NCBI GenBank assembly: GCA_963846775.1
Contig: CAWJXB010000006.1
Coordinates: forward strand, 2,108,001 to 2,172,000
Origin: CAVYXA01 sp963846775
GTDB lineage: Bacteria > Verrucomicrobiota > Verrucomicrobiia > Chthoniobacterales > UBA10450
Direction of reading: 5' to 3'
DNA length: 64,000 nt
In this document: positions 36,115-44,586 of the stretch, piece after piece
How positions within the stretch are numbered: position 1 is the stretch's first letter
How the letters are laid out: each line of letters opens with the position of its first letter
Notes under the pieces: model-generated
The model's input: only the letters and a program-made list of their open reading frames with translations
What the model was told of the DNA's origin: nothing
The model's database searches: none
Position numbers and translations under genes: made by a program

Positions 36115-36663
36115 TCAGCTGGGAACATTTGCGCTTTCGAATTTGTTTCGGATTTCGGCATTCAGATTTCGCATTTCCCGGCTAGAACCGGGAGCTTCGG
36201 CAACTCGCCGCGCAACCTCATCCGCTTCCAGTTCCAACGGCGCTCGTTGATAGCCGAGTGTGAAACATTCGAATATGTATTTGCGCAGGAAGGGGACCAT
36301 CCCGCCAAGCCGTTCATACTGCGAGATGTGAGCGAGCTCGTGTAAGAGCAGTTGTCGATCTTGCGCGGAGTCGCGCCGGACAAAAATGCCGTAATTTAAG
36401 GTCAGCCCGCGCGGCGCGCTGGTGAGAAAATTGATGGCGCTGCACGCGGCCCTCAAAATTGGATGAGCCGGTGCTGGAATGGCATCAACCTGGAGCAACC
36501 GGACACATTCCGGCTGCGCCACGCCGGCCCGTTTCGCATCGGAAATTTGTTGGGCCGAAAGGGGAACGCCATCACGCAGAATCCGCGCTTCCTGTTCGCT
36601 GGCCCAGTCCAGGGCGAGCGGTAGCAGATTTTCCATTTGCTCGGGCGAGAATTTTCGATCCAC
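36115..36663 (-). CDS. Putative HExxH zinc metalloprotease-like protein
   Basis: 182 residues. HELAH at 108-112 in LLLHELAHISQYERLGG is a zinc-protease helix, and the later LELEADEVARR (about 143-153) can supply the third ligand, as in gluzincin-like proteins with the DUF4157-type ELEAD arrangement. No signal peptide or membrane segment. The GTG at 36663 gives the full frame; Met10 is an alternative. The last 15 or so codons (MRNLNAEIRNKFE) are encoded by a TTCGGATTTCG-type repeat and are probably a late extension. Substrate unknown. Confidence 0.72.
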   Translation of the reverse strand: MDRKFSPEQMENLLPLALDWASEQEARILRDGVPLSAQQISDAKRAGVAQPECVRLLQVDAIPAPAHPILRAACSAINFLTSAPRGLTLNYGIFVRRDSAQDRQLLLHELAHISQYERLGGMVPFLRKYIFECFTLGYQRAPLELEADEVARRVAEAPGSSREMRNLNAEIRNKFESANVPS

Positions 36664-36756
36664 CCATGGTCATGCAGCAAGAAATTAGCCAAAAACAAAA
36701 GGGCGGCGGGCGATCTGCCCGCCACCCCCTTGGAGTTGAGAGCGAAGGAGTTCCGG

Positions 36757-39000
36757 TTACGGGAGACCCTCCCCCGAATGCTGTTTCACGAGGGCTGCAT
36801 CGGCCGCGTTGACGGTGCCGTTTGCGTTCACATCAGTGCGGAAGTTCGACCCGGTGACAGTTTGACCGAGCTGCGCTTTGGCCTGCGCCACATCGGCGGC
36901 ATTGACCGTACCGTTGCCATTCGTGTCGCCGATCAGCACGCTCATGATAACCCCGGTGTCTGGCAGAGTTTGGCCGAACGTATCCATCACATTGCTCAGC
37001 GTAACCGTCAGCGTTTGTATATTGGCGACGCTGGCGAGGTTAATCGTCATCGTATTTCCCGAGAACACGGGCGGACCGGAAACGGTGCCGACACCACTGG
37101 TCACGGCGGCATTTCCGCTGACGACGTTATTGCTGAACGTCGCAACGATCGAGTAATCACCGGTGCGGCATTCAATGCCGGGCAACGAAATGTCGAACGC
37201 GCCTGCATCGCCATGCAGCTTTCGTGAAACCGAGGAAGAGAGCGCAAGTGGCTGCGCAAAACGGAATTTGCCAATGCGCGTCGCCCAAGTGCTGGAGCTG
37301 GTGGCGGTGTAGTATTCGTGCGTGTGCCAGAAGGTCATTCCATCCGCCGGATCAACACCCGTCATACTGTAATCGCCCCAGCGCCCAGAGCTGCTGGTTT
37401 GGGAACCACCGCCATTAATCATTATGGCTTCGCCTTGGCCGAGGTTATTTAATGGGTCCGTGGCAAGACGGCCGGCATAACGAATGGAAGCAGAAACGGC
37501 GCTGCTCGAAGCAGAATAACTAATGACTGCGTTCCCCTGCGCGTCGACAGCGATGCTCGGCATCCAGCGGAAAAGACCGTCGCCGCCGTTGGTCCAGTCC
37601 TGCTGTTGCACAGGAGTGGCAGCGAAATTGCCACCTGTGACATCAAACTGATACCAGCGAACCGCGGTCGGTCCGTTCGGATAGTTCAGCAGTATGGTCT
37701 GGTCCGCCCACAACGATTCGGTGCCGCCGCTATTCTGGTAAACGAGCGGATACATGATCTTATCGCCCAGGGTGTCTAACTTTGCTGTCGTTCCCGGCTG
37801 TGGCACAAGGTTGCTTGTGCTATTCGTAAATGCGTCAACGAAGCCATTGACGGTAATCTGAGCGTCGGGCTGATGGTTTGGACCGCTGCCGAATGTGGAG
37901 TTAGCCGGGTTAACGAAATCCACATGGAACCTCCAAGCGTGGACTTGAGTCAAAGTCACGCCGCCACTGGCCGGACTGTCGACCGACAGGAAAAACTCGT
38001 CTCTTCCCGCTGGTGGTGGGCTCCCGGTCCGGAAAGTGGCAGGTACGAGACTGTAAGTGTCTCCGGCGTTCGCCGCGTCTACGCTAAATGCGACCGTGTT
38101 AGCGGGCCCGCCGTTGATCATCGAATTGCGATCGAGCGCGAACACGCGGAATCCATTGAATGTGGTGTTATTCGAGAACTGATTAACTGCGAAGTAATAC
38201 GCGTCTGGCCAAAGACCGAACTTCGGGTAATCGCCGAGGAAAGTTGGATTCGCCGGATCAACTTGAACAGCGTAGAGCCACCAACCTCCCGCAACCGGAT
38301 CGCTCGTTTTCGAAACCGCGACGCATTGATAAAAGGATACGCCGGGGAACGAGGGAAATGCAAAATCGCTGATCACCCAACGATCGGCCATGTGATCGTA
38401 AAAGACGACTGGATCGCCCTGGTTTTGATTCAAGCCGCAAGGGGTAGCTCCCATAAGCGAAAACAAGGAGTTGTATGTCGTCGGGCCAACAAGCGTGTTC
38501 CCGTTCTTGTCCAAGATCGTAAAGCTCACGTTCACCGCCTGAATGTAATGGTTAGGACCAACATCGCCGTTGGTGTCGGGTGGCAAACAGGAACAGCCGC
38601 TGTTAGCGCGGCCGATGCCGGCATAAGTGGCAATCGGAGTCGGCATCGTTGACGGCTGCATCGCCTGGCGAACCGCTTTCATCGCATTGAATTTCTCAGG
38701 CACACCGGCAAGGTGCCGCGGATGACGGGTGAGACGAATGTCTTCTTCCGATTCGCCCGATTGCGGAATGTAACGAAGAGTGCGCAGATCTCGATTGAGC
38801 GATACTGGTCCGACTATTCGACGGACCTCTGGAGCACCGGGACGTTGGCTGATCGGAGTGACCGGTCGAGCTTGGGTTGGGGCGGCCGGATTCGCAGCGA
38901 ACCCGATGAAGGCCAGCGAAACGCCAGTCAGAGAGATTGCGAGACCAAACAGGGTTCGCAGATTAAAGAATGCAGCCTGGGTGTTGTATTCTATCTTCAT
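36757..39000 (-). CDS. Secreted protein with C-terminal SRKxHG-dockerin module
   Basis: 747 residues. N-terminal hydrophobic segment LFGLAISLTGVSLAFIGFAA is the likely signal peptide. A Pro-rich linker with PDTNGDVGPNHYIQAVN follows, then about 430 residues of beta-rich repeats with W/Y-containing strands (DRWVISDFAFPSFPG, WWLYAVQVDPANP) suggestive of a beta-propeller. The end is SSSVSRKLHGDAGAFDISLP, a beta domain, then GDTNGNGTVNAADVAQAKAQ and TDVNANGTVNAADAALVKQ, finishing SGEGLP. It shares only its last 150 residues with the beta-helix proteins, which shows the module is portable. Exported or surface role inferred. Confidence 0.88.
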   Translation of the reverse strand: MKIEYNTQAAFFNLRTLFGLAISLTGVSLAFIGFAANPAAPTQARPVTPISQRPGAPEVRRIVGPVSLNRDLRTLRYIPQSGESEEDIRLTRHPRHLAGVPEKFNAMKAVRQAMQPSTMPTPIATYAGIGRANSGCSCLPPDTNGDVGPNHYIQAVNVSFTILDKNGNTLVGPTTYNSLFSLMGATPCGLNQNQGDPVVFYDHMADRWVISDFAFPSFPGVSFYQCVAVSKTSDPVAGGWWLYAVQVDPANPTFLGDYPKFGLWPDAYYFAVNQFSNNTTFNGFRVFALDRNSMINGGPANTVAFSVDAANAGDTYSLVPATFRTGSPPPAGRDEFFLSVDSPASGGVTLTQVHAWRFHVDFVNPANSTFGSGPNHQPDAQITVNGFVDAFTNSTSNLVPQPGTTAKLDTLGDKIMYPLVYQNSGGTESLWADQTILLNYPNGPTAVRWYQFDVTGGNFAATPVQQQDWTNGGDGLFRWMPSIAVDAQGNAVISYSASSSAVSASIRYAGRLATDPLNNLGQGEAIMINGGGSQTSSSGRWGDYSMTGVDPADGMTFWHTHEYYTATSSSTWATRIGKFRFAQPLALSSSVSRKLHGDAGAFDISLPGIECRTGDYSIVATFSNNVVSGNAAVTSGVGTVSGPPVFSGNTMTINLASVANIQTLTVTLSNVMDTFGQTLPDTGVIMSVLIGDTNGNGTVNAADVAQAKAQLGQTVTGSNFRTDVNANGTVNAADAALVKQHSGEGLP

Positions 39001-39120
39001 GAATAGATTGGTTTGGGCTTGAGTGCGCCGAGAAGAGGGGAACTTGAGGAGCGGCCCGATTTTACTGTATTCGCCGAAAAAGCGCCACAGCTTTCTTTAT
39101 GTGCTATCCTGCACCGCTGG

Positions 39121-40137
39121 ATGAGTCCCGCTAATCCTCTCCCGTTCGATCAACGCGCCTGTTTCATCGCCGGGCAGGCCAAGTCCGGTACGACCTTGCT
39201 CGTGGCGTTGCTCGATAGTCATCCGCATTTGCTCGTCCTCCCGGAAGAGACAGCATATTTCCCGACCGTGCTGACGAAGTACGCCGCCCGCGGCCGGCGA
39301 GCGCAGTTGGACTACATCACAAAGGAATCGCTCTCAAACGTGCTTTTCGGCGGCCCATGCAAGTGGGGCAAACGCGATTACTCCTATTTCCCCACTGCGG
39401 GTTTTCTCGAGACGTTCGAACAAATGGCGTTCGATCCGGCGAACGCGAACAGCGATCTGCTCGTGATCATGCTCCGCGCCTACGCTTCAATACTGGGGCG
39501 GCCGCTGGAGACAATCCAACGGTGGGTCGAGAAGACGCCGGCCAATCGCCGATGTCTGCCCGCCATCCGCTCCCGTTTTCCGCACGCAAAGATGCTGATC
39601 ACCATGCGCGATCCGCGCGCCATTCTCGCGGCCCAGATTGGGTTGGAGAAAACACGACAGCTTGGGACCTTCTCGACGTATTACTGCATCAGTCACTGGC
39701 GCGAAGTGGCGCGCATCGCGCTCAAGGCAAATCGCGAGAGCGATCCAAATTCTTTGCTGCTGCGATACGAAGATCTTATCCGCGACCCTGCCGGTTTAAT
39801 GAAGAGGACATGCGACTTTTTAGAAATCGATTATCAGCCCGAAATTGTTTTGACGCCGACCAAAGCAGGCAAGTTCTGGACCGGTAATTCTGCGACCGAA
39901 ATGGAGTTCAGCCAGATCAGCGAAGAGCCGCTTACACGCTGGCAAAACGATCTCTCCGAAAACGAAATTGGTTGGGTCGAATGGCATTGCCGCGATTTGA
40001 TGCCGGCCTTCGGCTACGAAGCAAAGCTTAGCCGGCGTGCACTCCGCCACTTCATAAAGCCGGTTCGACTCGAGCGCTCAAAGCAATATCTCAAATCGCG
40101 TCTCTATTCGCTGCGCGACGATTGGATTCGCAGGTAA
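39121..40137 (+). CDS. Sulfotransferase family protein
   Basis: 338 residues. PAPS-dependent sulfotransferase fold: the 5'-phosphosulfate loop AGQAKSGTTLL (Lys21, Ser22, Gly23, Thr24) at the N-terminus, and the 3'-phosphate site in MLITMRDPRAILAAQ. The typical LLLRYEDLIRDPAGLMKRTC and the FLEI end segment are also present. ATG 39121 places the loop at residue 17 as expected; the ORF is open to a TTG at 39013, but that would add an unlikely leader. Acceptor unknown, possibly a carbohydrate or lipid of the envelope. Confidence 0.88.
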   Translation: MSPANPLPFDQRACFIAGQAKSGTTLLVALLDSHPHLLVLPEETAYFPTVLTKYAARGRRAQLDYITKESLSNVLFGGPCKWGKRDYSYFPTAGFLETFEQMAFDPANANSDLLVIMLRAYASILGRPLETIQRWVEKTPANRRCLPAIRSRFPHAKMLITMRDPRAILAAQIGLEKTRQLGTFSTYYCISHWREVARIALKANRESDPNSLLLRYEDLIRDPAGLMKRTCDFLEIDYQPEIVLTPTKAGKFWTGNSATEMEFSQISEEPLTRWQNDLSENEIGWVEWHCRDLMPAFGYEAKLSRRALRHFIKPVRLERSKQYLKSRLYSLRDDWIRR

Positions 40138-40174
40138 ATGCCTGGCGGATGGCGTTGTGCGCCGCAAGACAATC

Positions 40175-40540
40175 CTACGATGCCTTGCGCGTGTTTTCCC
40201 CTTGCTCGATCAACTTCCAGAACTCGCGGGTCTGCCCGAGCTGGGCATCCTCGGAAATCGGCAGTTTGCTGCGAAATAGAAAATCACGAAAAGTGTTCTT
40301 GTGCAGGACGCGATAGACCTTGATTCCTTCGTCGGTCTTGGCGAAGTAAATCCGGTAATCTTTCGCGCGGTACCGGTACAACGTTTTTCCCTCACGCTGG
40401 ATCACACCGAACCGTTTCGTATCGAGATGATCTAGGTCTTGGGGCAAAATCTGGAACTCGGCCAACAAATCGAGCTGCATCTTCTTCGGCAACGCCGAAA
40501 GCTCAGCCGCGCTCAGTTCGTTGAAGATGATCTGAAACAT
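40175..40540 (-). CDS. RelE/ParE-like toxin-family protein without neighbouring antitoxin
   Basis: 121 residues. The RelE-like core is LYRYRAKDYRIYFAKTDEGI then KVYRVLHKNTFRDFLFRS, matching the basic strand-turn-strand of mRNA interferases. Length is a little above the usual 85-100 because of an N-terminal helix region. There is no antitoxin gene on either side: upstream is alr only 47 bases away, and downstream is the convergent sulfotransferase. It may have been recruited to another role. Confidence 0.75.
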   Translation of the reverse strand: MFQIIFNELSAAELSALPKKMQLDLLAEFQILPQDLDHLDTKRFGVIQREGKTLYRYRAKDYRIYFAKTDEGIKVYRVLHKNTFRDFLFRSKLPISEDAQLGQTREFWKLIEQGENTRKAS

Positions 40541-40587
40541 GGTGGGGAGCGCTTCGTTAAATCGTTACATCCATTTACGATTCACGA

Positions 40588-41700
40588 TCAAACAAACACC
40601 CGCTTCACCCGCGCGCCAATTCGCGTCGTAATCTCCCACGTGATCGTGCTGGCTTTATAGGCCAGCTCCGCGCATGGAACTTCTTCTTCGCCTTGTCGCC
40701 CCATCAATACGACTTCGTCGCCCACATCGACACTTGGCAAACGCGACACGTCAACGACCAGCAAATCCATCGTCACGCGCCCCAGTAATGGGCAACGTCT
40801 GCCGCGTATCAGCACCTCCGCGCTGCGATTCGAAAGACGTCGCGGATAACCGTCGGCGTAACCCGCGGTCAATGTCGCGACGCGCATCGGCTTGGGCGTG
40901 ATGAAAGTGCGACCATAACTGATCGAGGCCCCCTTCGGCATGTCGCGAATCAAACCGATCCGCGTCTTCCAGGTCATCGCCGGTTTGAGAAGTTCTTGAA
41001 ACTCCGGCAAAGGTGAAATGCCGTAGAGCATGATTCCCGCGCGCACGATCTCGAAGGTTAGAGGGTTAAAAGCGAGCGTACCGGCGCTTTGCAATACGTG
41101 CGCTTTGTAATTGCCCGGAGCCGCGACGCGCATTTGCTGGACGACTTTGCGAAAACGAACCAGTTGATCGCTGGTGTATTCCACATCCACGTCGGACACC
41201 GGCATGTGAGTCGAGATACTGTGAATGTCGATCCTGGGCAAAGCGGCGACGCGCTTAAACGTTTCCACTGCTTTGCTCTCGACCACTCCCATCCGTCCCA
41301 TTCCGGTGTCGATCTTGAAGTTTATCGTGACTTTCTGACCATCACCCGGCGCTTCGCTCGCCAGACGACTGAAAGACTCTGCTTCCCGAAAGGTCGAGAT
41401 TGTGGGGATGAAGCCACGCTCGACGATGGTCGATCTTTCTTCCGGAATCGCCGGCCCGAGGATGATGATCGGATGCGACAAGGATTCTCGCAGGGCGAGT
41501 GCTTCTTCGAGGTTCGCCACGCCGAAAAGCCGCGACTCGTTAGACAAGGTTTCCGCCACGCCCAGCAATCCGTGCCCGTAAGCATTGGCTTTGACAACCG
41601 CGAGCATCTCGGCTGAACCGATCCGCTCGCGCACGACGGTTGCGTTGTGGCGCAGCGCGGCGCGATCGATCTCGGCCCAGCAACGATAACTCGGTTTCAT
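40588..41700 (-). CDS. alr: Alanine racemase
   Basis: PLP enzyme that interconverts L- and D-alanine for peptidoglycan. 370 residues. The PLP lysine is Lys37 in AVVKANAYGHG; the catalytic tyrosine region TAGYADGYPRR is near 277-287; the GRVTMDLLVVDV segment near 311 is the usual dimer active-site contribution. It is the sixth gene of a minus-strand run (sppA, CPBP, thiL, tsaE, tsaB, alr, relE-like) with short gaps or overlaps. tsaE and alr neighbourhoods are common in bacteria. Confidence 0.96.
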   Translation of the reverse strand: MKPSYRCWAEIDRAALRHNATVVRERIGSAEMLAVVKANAYGHGLLGVAETLSNESRLFGVANLEEALALRESLSHPIIILGPAIPEERSTIVERGFIPTISTFREAESFSRLASEAPGDGQKVTINFKIDTGMGRMGVVESKAVETFKRVAALPRIDIHSISTHMPVSDVDVEYTSDQLVRFRKVVQQMRVAAPGNYKAHVLQSAGTLAFNPLTFEIVRAGIMLYGISPLPEFQELLKPAMTWKTRIGLIRDMPKGASISYGRTFITPKPMRVATLTAGYADGYPRRLSNRSAEVLIRGRRCPLLGRVTMDLLVVDVSRLPSVDVGDEVVLMGRQGEEEVPCAELAYKASTITWEITTRIGARVKRVFV

Positions 41701-41795
41701 TTACAGGGGAACATAGCGTTCCAGTTCGCCCAGCAGATTTGGAACCCGCTGCACTACCACGGACAATATGTCCGCTCGGCGCACCGGCTCAAAGC

Positions 41796-42401
41796 CTATG
41801 TTCCCGTCTTCGGCATGGTGATGTGTGGCTCTCGCAGATAAATCGGCTCGAGCGGTGGCAAAGAAAAGCTGCGCTGCGGCTCGTGCGCAAGTCGGACCAG
41901 AGTGCGCGCGGAAGGATAAGCAGTTACCGCGCGCTCAAACTGTGGCAGCGGCTCGGAACAAAAGATCGCCAATCGCGAGTCGAGGTTGCCGATTTTCTGG
42001 TGCAATTCGGATGCAAACAGCAGCGTCGGGCCTTCGATCAAATCGTTACCGGCGACGCGGGCGAAGAAGAACGATTTTCGCCGCGCATCGCCAATCACGC
42101 AATATTCAGCGGCGCTGGCAAAGGCACAGATCGATGGATAACCGATCAATGTCGCGCCCGAAGCAACGTGCAAGCCGATCGCGGCCGAAATGGCTATCCG
42201 CGTCCCGGCATAAGAACCAGGACCAAGCCCGACAATGATCCGGTCGGGCGCGCCGAATTTTTTCGTGATGCTGTCGACGTTTTCAAAAAACGCGCTCGAA
42301 TTCTTCCGATCGTTAGGCCAATCGCGTTCCTCCTCGGCCTCTTTGTCCAGCCAGGCCAGGCTGCCGCGGGCGGTGGAAAGCTCGAGGGCAAGAATTTTCA
42401 T
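41796..42401 (-). CDS. tsaB: tRNA t6A synthesis protein TsaB
   Basis: Inactive paralog of TsaD that scaffolds the t6A37 tRNA-modification complex with TsaD and TsaE. 201 residues. Starts MKILALELSTARGSLAW and has the family motif VGLGPGSYAGTRIAISAAIG followed by LIGYPSICAFA. The open frame runs up to 42512, but those codons are a palindromic repeat; ATG 42401 is the family start. It is separated from tsaE by that repeat. Confidence 0.92.
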   Translation of the reverse strand: MKILALELSTARGSLAWLDKEAEEERDWPNDRKNSSAFFENVDSITKKFGAPDRIIVGLGPGSYAGTRIAISAAIGLHVASGATLIGYPSICAFASAAEYCVIGDARRKSFFFARVAGNDLIEGPTLLFASELHQKIGNLDSRLAIFCSEPLPQFERAVTAYPSARTLVRLAHEPQRSFSLPPLEPIYLREPHITMPKTGT

Positions 42402-42408
42402 TGGCAGT

Positions 42409-42475
42409 TGTAGCGGCGCTCTGTGAGCGTGGCCGTTCTCGGAAAAGGTTTGCGACGGTGACAGACCGCCGCTAA
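42409..42475. repeat. Double-hairpin palindromic repeat, copy D
   Basis: Left half TGTAGCGGCGCTC-TGT-GAGCGTGGCC; the right half ends GACGGTGACAGACCGCC then GCTA. It lies exactly between tsaE and tsaB. The stem bases GCGCTC/GAGCGT differ from copies C and E (GCGGTC/GACCGT) by a compensatory pair. Confidence 0.8.
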
Positions 42476-42486
42476 AGAGAATCTTG

Positions 42487-42900
42487 TCATCGAACTGCAA
42501 TTTCTCGGACATTTTCCGATTTGATCTCGAACGCGATCCAGCGCGCGTGCTCCGGAATTAAATCGGGAAATTGATCGGCCCATTCGACCAGGCAAACGCC
42601 ATCGCCGAAAAAATATTCGTCGAGCCCGAGGCGCTCCACCGATGGTCGATCTTCGAGCCGTAGGAGATCGAAGTGATAAATAGGCAATCGGCCACCGGCA
42701 TATTCGTGAATAATCGTGAATGTCGGGCTCGCGACCACAGCATCGGTTCCCAGTCCGGCGACAAGCCCCTTAACGAATTGCGTTTTGCCCGCGCCGAGGT
42801 CGCCTCTCAAGGCGAGCACGTCGCCCGGTTTAATGTTGTTCGCGAACCCGCGCGCGAACTCTTCCGTTTCCTCCGGGCTATTGGAAATGAATGTAGCCAC
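42487..42900 (-). CDS. tsaE: tRNA t6A ATPase TsaE
   Basis: P-loop ATPase of the t6A37 complex, 137 residues. Walker A GDLGAGKT at 33-40, then the family's SPTFTIIHEY and PIYHFDLLRL segments and EWADQF. Starts with GTG 42900 inside the end of thiL (23-base overlap), so it is translationally coupled to it. Confidence 0.95.
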   Translation of the reverse strand: MATFISNSPEETEEFARGFANNIKPGDVLALRGDLGAGKTQFVKGLVAGLGTDAVVASPTFTIIHEYAGGRLPIYHFDLLRLEDRPSVERLGLDEYFFGDGVCLVEWADQFPDLIPEHARWIAFEIKSENVREIAVR

Positions 42901-43768
42901 CTTTTAATTGCGGGTTGCGGATGGCGGATTGCGGATGGAGAAACCCGATGCGTGTGAGCGGCAGTCTCGGGAATTTCTTCCGCCAGCCTTTTTGCAAACG
43001 ATCACGATTGCGCGGAGAAATGGCGAAGAGCAGTTCGTAATCTTCGCCGTCGGAAATGGAATGGGCGATCGTAACGCCACGCGCGCGAGGCAGACGGTTC
43101 TTGTCGATCCGGAAACCGAGGTTGCTCGCTGCCGCGAGCCGCGGCAGATCGGCGCCGAGGCCGTCACTCAAATCCATCATCGCGTGGACCGAAAAGTTTT
43201 TCGTTAGCCAGCGGGATTCGGCAATGCGCGGCACAAATCGCAGATGTTTCCCTTTGCTCGCGCCGCCGAGACGGCCGGTCACGAAAAGATCGTCGCCCGC
43301 TTGGCCGCCGCGGCGCGACATCCAGCGATCTTTCTCCACCTCGCCAACGACGCTGACCGAAATCGTTGCCGCCCTGCGCGTACCGCTCAATTCGCCGCCG
43401 ACAATACTGACATCGAATCGCGCCGCGGCTCGATGTAATCCCCGATAAACCTTTTCCACCCAATTGCTGCTCGTTTTTTTCGACACGATCAGGGTGACAA
43501 GAGCAAACCGCGGGACGCCCGACGTGGCCGCGAAATCGCTCAGCGGACGCATCATGGCTTTCCAGCCCACATCGACAGGATTCGCCTCCGGCTGAAAATG
43601 GATCGATTCGACGACACAATCTGTTTTCAGCACCACCAACCTGCCGCCTGACGGTGGTCTAACAATCGCGCAATCATCGCCGGCGCTTGCGACTACGAGT
43701 TTCCCGCACTGCAAGCGCGGCAAAATCCGGGCGAGCAGCCGGTCCTCGCCCAGATCTTCCAATTTCAT
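42878..43768 (-). CDS. thiL: Thiamine-monophosphate kinase
   Basis: Last step of thiamine diphosphate synthesis, ATP-dependent. 296 residues. Characteristic SAGDDCAIV near the start, KTDCVVESIHF, WKAMMRPLSDFAATSG, VGGELSGT, VTGRLGGASKG and MMDLSDGLGADLPRL. ATG 43768 overlaps the CPBP stop as ATGA and gives the family start MKLEDLGEDRLL; the longer frame is not needed. The final residues (HPQSAIRNPQLKG) are encoded by an ATCCGCAATCCGC quasi-tandem repeat at about 42905-42950, so the C-terminus has been rewritten by repeat DNA before the tsaE start. Confidence 0.94.
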   Translation of the reverse strand: MKLEDLGEDRLLARILPRLQCGKLVVASAGDDCAIVRPPSGGRLVVLKTDCVVESIHFQPEANPVDVGWKAMMRPLSDFAATSGVPRFALVTLIVSKKTSSNWVEKVYRGLHRAAARFDVSIVGGELSGTRRAATISVSVVGEVEKDRWMSRRGGQAGDDLFVTGRLGGASKGKHLRFVPRIAESRWLTKNFSVHAMMDLSDGLGADLPRLAAASNLGFRIDKNRLPRARGVTIAHSISDGEDYELLFAISPRNRDRLQKGWRKKFPRLPLTRIGFLHPQSAIRNPQLKGGYIHFQ

Positions 43769-44574
43769 TGCGGAAGCAGTTCCGGAAACGCGAGCAGTGT
43801 GAGCGACGCCGCGTTGAAGAGAGAGTGCATCGTCATCGAGACCAGAACGGAGCCGCTCCATTCATAGGCGATCGTCAGGCACATCCCGAGCACAAAGAGC
43901 GGCAGGAACGACGGCAAATGGGTGTGGACAGCAGCAAAAAGCAGCGCGTTGAAAAGCGCGGCGACGATCCAGCCAAAATAATGGCGGACCACGCCATAGA
44001 GGAAAAAGCGAAAAAGAAATTCCTCAATGACCGGTGCGACCATGACGGCAAAGACGATGATCAAGACACGTTGTTTAATCGAGCCGGAAACGGTGAACAG
44101 CTCCACGATGTTCTGTTTGCTCGATGCTTTGATCAACGCCTCGGTGACGAGCTCAGCCACATTGAGTAACGGATATGCCAGCACCAGCAGAACAACGCCG
44201 ATGCTAACAGCCCGGGTGATCGAGATCTTCGAAAACCCGCCGAGCGCATTGATATCGCGTCCGCGCGCGGTTATGAAAAACGCGATAACAAGAACAATAG
44301 CGAGCTCGAGCACCACGTTTTCGAGCAAGAGCTGACTGTTCAATTCTACCAGCCGATGCTCACCGGCGCCGGAGACTGTGGCGAACAACAGAAACGCAAT
44401 CAGTGCGAAGGCAAGGACCGCATCGGCCACCCCGAATTGTTTTAGTGATTCGTCAACAATCGCCGGGCGCCTACTGATTTGCCGCACGATCGCGCCGTAA
44501 ATCGCCACCGCGATGACAAGAAAGATTATGCCCAGAACGCCAGAGAGCGCCGCAGAAAGGCTGTCGGCAAACAT
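43765..44574 (-). CDS. CPBP family intramembrane metalloprotease (CAAX/bacteriocin-processing type)
   Basis: 269 residues, about eight membrane segments. The Abi/CPBP motifs are complete: EExxxR at Glu184, Glu185 and Arg189 (PVIEEFLFR), His217 in AAVHTHL, and His250 in SMTMHSLFN. These are glutamate-type intramembrane proteases, substrate unknown. It sits 12 bases after sppA and overlaps thiL, which suggests co-expression with another membrane protease. Confidence 0.92.
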   Translation of the reverse strand: MFADSLSAALSGVLGIIFLVIAVAIYGAIVRQISRRPAIVDESLKQFGVADAVLAFALIAFLLFATVSGAGEHRLVELNSQLLLENVVLELAIVLVIAFFITARGRDINALGGFSKISITRAVSIGVVLLVLAYPLLNVAELVTEALIKASSKQNIVELFTVSGSIKQRVLIIVFAVMVAPVIEEFLFRFFLYGVVRHYFGWIVAALFNALLFAAVHTHLPSFLPLFVLGMCLTIAYEWSGSVLVSMTMHSLFNAASLTLLAFPELLPQ

Positions 44575-44586
44575 GCTTCGCGGCTC

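Noticed and set aside
42402..42512. N-terminal extension of TsaB to 42512
   Set aside because: The extra 37 codons are the palindromic repeat copy D; the family N-terminus MKILALELSTA begins at 42401.
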